Of a stretch of DNA of 64,000 nucleotides, positions 61,692-64,000 are shown piece by piece. The notes beneath the pieces are model-generated. The model had not been told where the DNA came from and made no database searches. It was given only the letters and a program-made list of their open reading frames with translations. Position 1 is the first letter of the stretch. Every line of letters begins with the position of its first letter. The translations under genes and the position numbers were made by a program. Source of the DNA: Mesobacillus selenatarsenatis SF-1 (GTDB lineage: Bacteria > Bacillota > Bacilli > Bacillales > Cytobacillaceae); the NCBI RefSeq assembly GCF_000813125.1, contig NZ_BASE01000019.1:51910-115909 (forward strand). Direction: 5' to 3'.

Positions 61692-62471
61692 TCATTCATT
61701 ATTCATAAAGTTCTGTCTCTCTAGATACTTCAGCACTGTTTGTGAAAATTCCTGATGCGATTCCTTTGTATACTTGGCTTTCGTATAAATTTGAGCAAGA
61801 TTTTTTAATCCTAATTGTTCTGTCATTTCTTTCAGTTTTGGGACGGCCATGTAGCGGTTCCATCCTTTTTCGTTTCGATCTTTGTAGATTTCCAGAATAT
61901 CTTCATCTGAATAATCATTATACTGGTCGTAGTGAACTAGTCCATGTTTGGGCAGCCGGTCACGTGGGGCAGGGTTTTCTGCTGGATACCCTAATGAATA
62001 GCCAACCACGGGGACGACATTTGGCGGTAAGTTCAGCAGTTCTCCAATTTGATCGCAATTCGCAAGCGTAGAGCCCATATAGCAAATGCCAAGTCCCTCA
62101 TTTTCAGCTGCTAAAGCGCAGTTTTGTGATGCCAAAGCTGCATCAATGGCCCCGATCATAAAGCTCATATAATTATCAAAATGAACAGGTGCATCGTTGA
62201 GTTCAAGCCATTTTCTCATTCTATTAAAATCAGCACAAAATGTTAAAAGGATCGGCGCATCAACAACCATCGATTGCTCCATATGGGCATTGTATAATTT
62301 ATTCTTAAGCTCTTTGTCTTTCGTGACGATGATCGAATACGTCTGCATATTGCCGCTTGATGAAGCACGAATACCCGCCTCTAAAATTTTGTCGAGCAGA
62401 TCTTGACTAACTTCCCTATCTTCATATTCTCGAATCGATCGGTGTCCGTGGATTACATCATTCAATTCCAA
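61692..62471 (-). CDS. Nitroreductase-family flavoprotein (NfsA-like)
   Basis: A 259-residue FMN oxidoreductase: HGHRSIREYEDREVSQDLLD at the start, GIRASSSGNMQTYSIIV binding FMN, and GLGICYMGST near residue 145. Such enzymes reduce nitro compounds or flavins with NADPH. TTG 62471 follows TTAGGAGTGATTC. Two decayed copies of its last 25-30 codons lie at 56735 and 57828. Confidence 0.9.
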   Translation of the reverse strand: MELNDVIHGHRSIREYEDREVSQDLLDKILEAGIRASSSGNMQTYSIIVTKDKELKNKLYNAHMEQSMVVDAPILLTFCADFNRMRKWLELNDAPVHFDNYMSFMIGAIDAALASQNCALAAENEGLGICYMGSTLANCDQIGELLNLPPNVVPVVGYSLGYPAENPAPRDRLPKHGLVHYDQYNDYSDEDILEIYKDRNEKGWNRYMAVPKLKEMTEQLGLKNLAQIYTKAKYTKESHQEFSQTVLKYLERQNFMNNE

Positions 62472-62540
62472 AAGAATCACTCCTAATTATCGGTTATAGA
62501 CAAAGAGATGACTTTCGATTACACACCTATTCATCAGGAA

Positions 62541-63194
62541 TTAAATATCTACCAATATTTCGTCCTTTAAGCCCGCCAGCCGTTCCTTCCAATCTTGGAT
62601 ATGCTTCAGTCTCGTCTCCTCATCTGCACCGGCCGGGAACAGGAAAGGTTCTAAGACGGTCATCCCACAAAAGTAAAGCTTCTCGTGCTGAATATTGAAC
62701 AAACGCTCTTCGACTTTGCCTTTTATTCCATTTTCTCCATACTCCGACAGATTCTCTGCGCCATGAGTCACAGATACAATGGCCATTTTCCCTTTCAAGT
62801 TCCCTTCTTCATAACGGCCTGGACCGTAGGCAAAGCTGTACGAGAAAACTCGATCAAACCATCCTTTCAATATCGCAGGGGCATCCGTCCACCACATCGG
62901 ATATTGAAAAATGATTAAATCCGCCCGGGTTACTAATCTTTGCTCTTCGACAATGTCAGCTGCAAAGGTATTATTTTTCAGTGCATGGTATTGTTCAGAA
63001 ATATAATTTAAACGATTCGGATTTTTAAGCACAAGGAAATCGTCTTTATCTGCAATTGCTTTAAACTTCTTTTCATATAGGTCAGATACTTCTACCTTAT
63101 GGCCATTCTGTTCCAGGATTTCAACCGTTACATCTTTTAGTGCCCCATTCAAAGATTGTCCGTCCGGATGGGCAAATACGATGAGAACATTCAT
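62541..63194 (-). CDS. NAD(P)H:quinone oxidoreductase, flavodoxin-2 family
   Basis: A 217-residue flavoprotein of the NQO1/MdaB/YwrO group: NVLIVFAHPDGQSLNGALKD at the N-terminus (FMN/FAD phosphate loop), then LIIFQYPMWWTDAPAILKGW, the flavin and substrate pocket, and WFDRVFSYSFAYGPG. It reduces quinones with two electrons, avoiding radicals. ATG start follows AAGGGGATTAG. It precedes the nitroreductase gene on the same strand (69 bp), so both may respond to electrophile stress. Confidence 0.9.
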   Translation of the reverse strand: MNVLIVFAHPDGQSLNGALKDVTVEILEQNGHKVEVSDLYEKKFKAIADKDDFLVLKNPNRLNYISEQYHALKNNTFAADIVEEQRLVTRADLIIFQYPMWWTDAPAILKGWFDRVFSYSFAYGPGRYEEGNLKGKMAIVSVTHGAENLSEYGENGIKGKVEERLFNIQHEKLYFCGMTVLEPFLFPAGADEETRLKHIQDWKERLAGLKDEILVDI

Positions 63195-63235
63195 TTTCTA
63201 ATCCCCTTACTTATTTTCTCTTTTGTTTATAAAGG

Positions 63236-63290
63236 AAACCCTCTATACAACGGGACGGTTCCGTCCGTACCCGCGTTTCGATCTTTGTTT
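63236..63290. repeat. Short GGGACGG-family palindrome
   Basis: CAACGGGACGGTTCCGTCCG followed by TACCCGCG, between the quinone reductase and the thioesterase genes. Confidence 0.6.
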
Positions 63291-63719
63291 CTATTTTTCT
63301 ATTTCAACCAAATATTGCTTTAATTGCTCTTTTGTTTCAGATGAAAGTGGTGAAGATTTTCTCGTGTGGTCGTCCATTTGCACGATGACGGTATCTGCCA
63401 CTGCAGCAAGCTTTCCTTTTTGATAGATTCCTTGAAATAAAGAAAAGGAACTGTTGCCAACTCTTGTAATGGCACTGCCAATCTCCACTGTCCCAGGCCA
63501 CCGTATTTCTGAAATCAAGTCAAGCTTTAGACTCGCTATCACGAACGAGGCGTTTTCAGCATGCAGCGGCTCATTTGCATATAGAAGCTCAGTCCTTCCC
63601 GTTTCCAAGAAGGTTGAAAACAGTGCGTTATTTACATGTCCCTGACGATCCGTATCTGCATACCTGATCTTGTCATATGCCTTTAATGGAAAAGCTTCAT
63701 ATTCTGGTCTCATCTGCAT
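63291..63719 (-). CDS. Hot-dog-fold acyl-CoA thioesterase
   Basis: A 142-residue 4HBT/YbgC-type thioesterase. IRYADTDRQGHVNNALFSTF carries the catalytic Asp and the helix after it; RWPGTVEIGSAITRVGNSSF completes the fold. It cleaves acyl-CoA or acyl-ACP thioesters. Starts compete: ATG 63719, GTG 63722 and ATG 63728 all lie within 11 bases of AGGAGG. Confidence 0.85.
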   Translation of the reverse strand: MQMRPEYEAFPLKAYDKIRYADTDRQGHVNNALFSTFLETGRTELLYANEPLHAENASFVIASLKLDLISEIRWPGTVEIGSAITRVGNSSFSLFQGIYQKGKLAAVADTVIVQMDDHTRKSSPLSSETKEQLKQYLVEIEK

Positions 63720-63879
63720 CACTATCATTCCTCCTATATCTATGCTTCTAGATTCATTTTCTGCTAGATACCTTCAACACCCTGAGCAATAAATCCTTCT
63801 TGAACATACCTTTACTACATTTCTGGAGTAGGCTTCCTCCATTTTATTAGTTGTTCTACAGCATCATTAGCACTTTCTA

Positions 63880-64000
63880 GACAGGTTTGAGCTCTGCATC
63901 CTGAAACCTGTCACAATAACCACGGTTTCTTGACAGGCTTGGGCTCTGTACCTTGAAACCTGTCACAATAACCACGGTTTCTTGACAGCTTTGGGCTCTG
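63880..64000. repeat. 52-bp tandem hairpin repeat, at least 2.3 units, continuing off the right edge
   Basis: GACAGG starts recur at 63880, 63932 and 63984, exactly 52 bp apart. Each unit holds perfect 9-bp arms GACAGGTTT / AAACCTGTC (first unit) or near-perfect arms (second unit), followed by ACAATAACCACGGTTTCTT. The array is cut by the window edge. Confidence 0.9.

Noticed and set aside
63880..64000. CRISPR array
   Set aside because: The repeated units are continuous copies; no unique spacers and no cas genes are present.

Overview
The window looks like the chromosome of a low-GC, spore-forming Bacillaceae (Bacillus or a close relative). The signs are many TTG/GTG starts behind strong AGGAGG-type sites, a cold-shock gene, an RsbR-type STAS protein, a sucrose PTS locus and a small type VII-secretion-like operon. 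The best-matching gene families are all from Bacillus-like bacteria; the species cannot be named from sequence alone.

1-12.4 kb, nucleoside biosynthetic cluster. One leftward operon runs from about 11.34 kb off the left edge. Read in transcription order it encodes a 46-residue secreted-type peptide, a nucleoside 2-deoxyribosyltransferase-fold protein, a GT-B glycosyltransferase, a radical SAM enzyme, a 616-aa protein with a caspase/gingipain-like core, an MFS exporter, a DegT-type PLP enzyme, a carrier protein, a stand-alone amino acid:carrier-protein ligase, an unrecognised 291-aa protein, an Sfp-type phosphopantetheinyl transferase, a fold-type I aminotransferase and UDP-glucose dehydrogenase. 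The set UDP-glucose dehydrogenase + CMP-hydrolase-like enzyme + GT + radical SAM + DegT enzyme matches the logic of cytosylglucuronic-acid nucleoside antibiotics (blasticidin S, mildiomycin, gougerotin type). The carrier-protein module would attach an amino acid without an NRPS. A divergent PlcR-like HTH-TPR regulator faces the peptide gene, suggesting quorum control. This is the most interesting system in the window.

12.4-22.3 kb, scarred accessory region. A 1.08-kb unit carrying a winged-helix gene occurs twice (one copy frameshifted). Between the copies lie a DUF4230-like protein, a NUMOD-like small protein, EcsC, a lipoprotein, a YcxB-like membrane protein, a truncated CoA-disulfide reductase, and a SEC-C/membrane-protein gene pair.

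22.3-32 kb, defence-type island. It holds a PLD-like protein, a GIY-YIG/DUF2075 helicase fusion, an OLD-like AAA-TOPRIM protein, a decayed DUF2075 gene, a MazG-like protein, and a helicase plus PD-(D/E)XK pair that fits Hachiman (HamB/HamA).

32-46.8 kb, metabolism. An ornithine-cyclodeaminase-family gene with an MHS transporter and an XRE-cupin regulator, a YgjP-like protease, RraB, a cold-shock protein, a candidate sRNA, CarD, the scrR/scrA/scrB/scrK sucrose locus, a Tat/molybdopterin membrane oxidoreductase, and an NmrA-like reductase.

46.9-64 kb, surface and housekeeping genes. A three-gene type VII-substrate-like operon, a GNAT, an MBL hydrolase, an RsbR paralogue, a large secreted M36 protease, an SGNH hydrolase, a frameshifted MFS gene, a thioredoxin-like protein, Nudix, GyrI-like, nitroreductase, quinone reductase and thioesterase genes.

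Two genome-scale patterns stand out: dispersed palindromes built on GGGACGGTTC in most intergenic gaps from 12 kb onward, and orphan copies of gene ends (nitroreductase, Nudix, GyrI-like) left in intergenic DNA.
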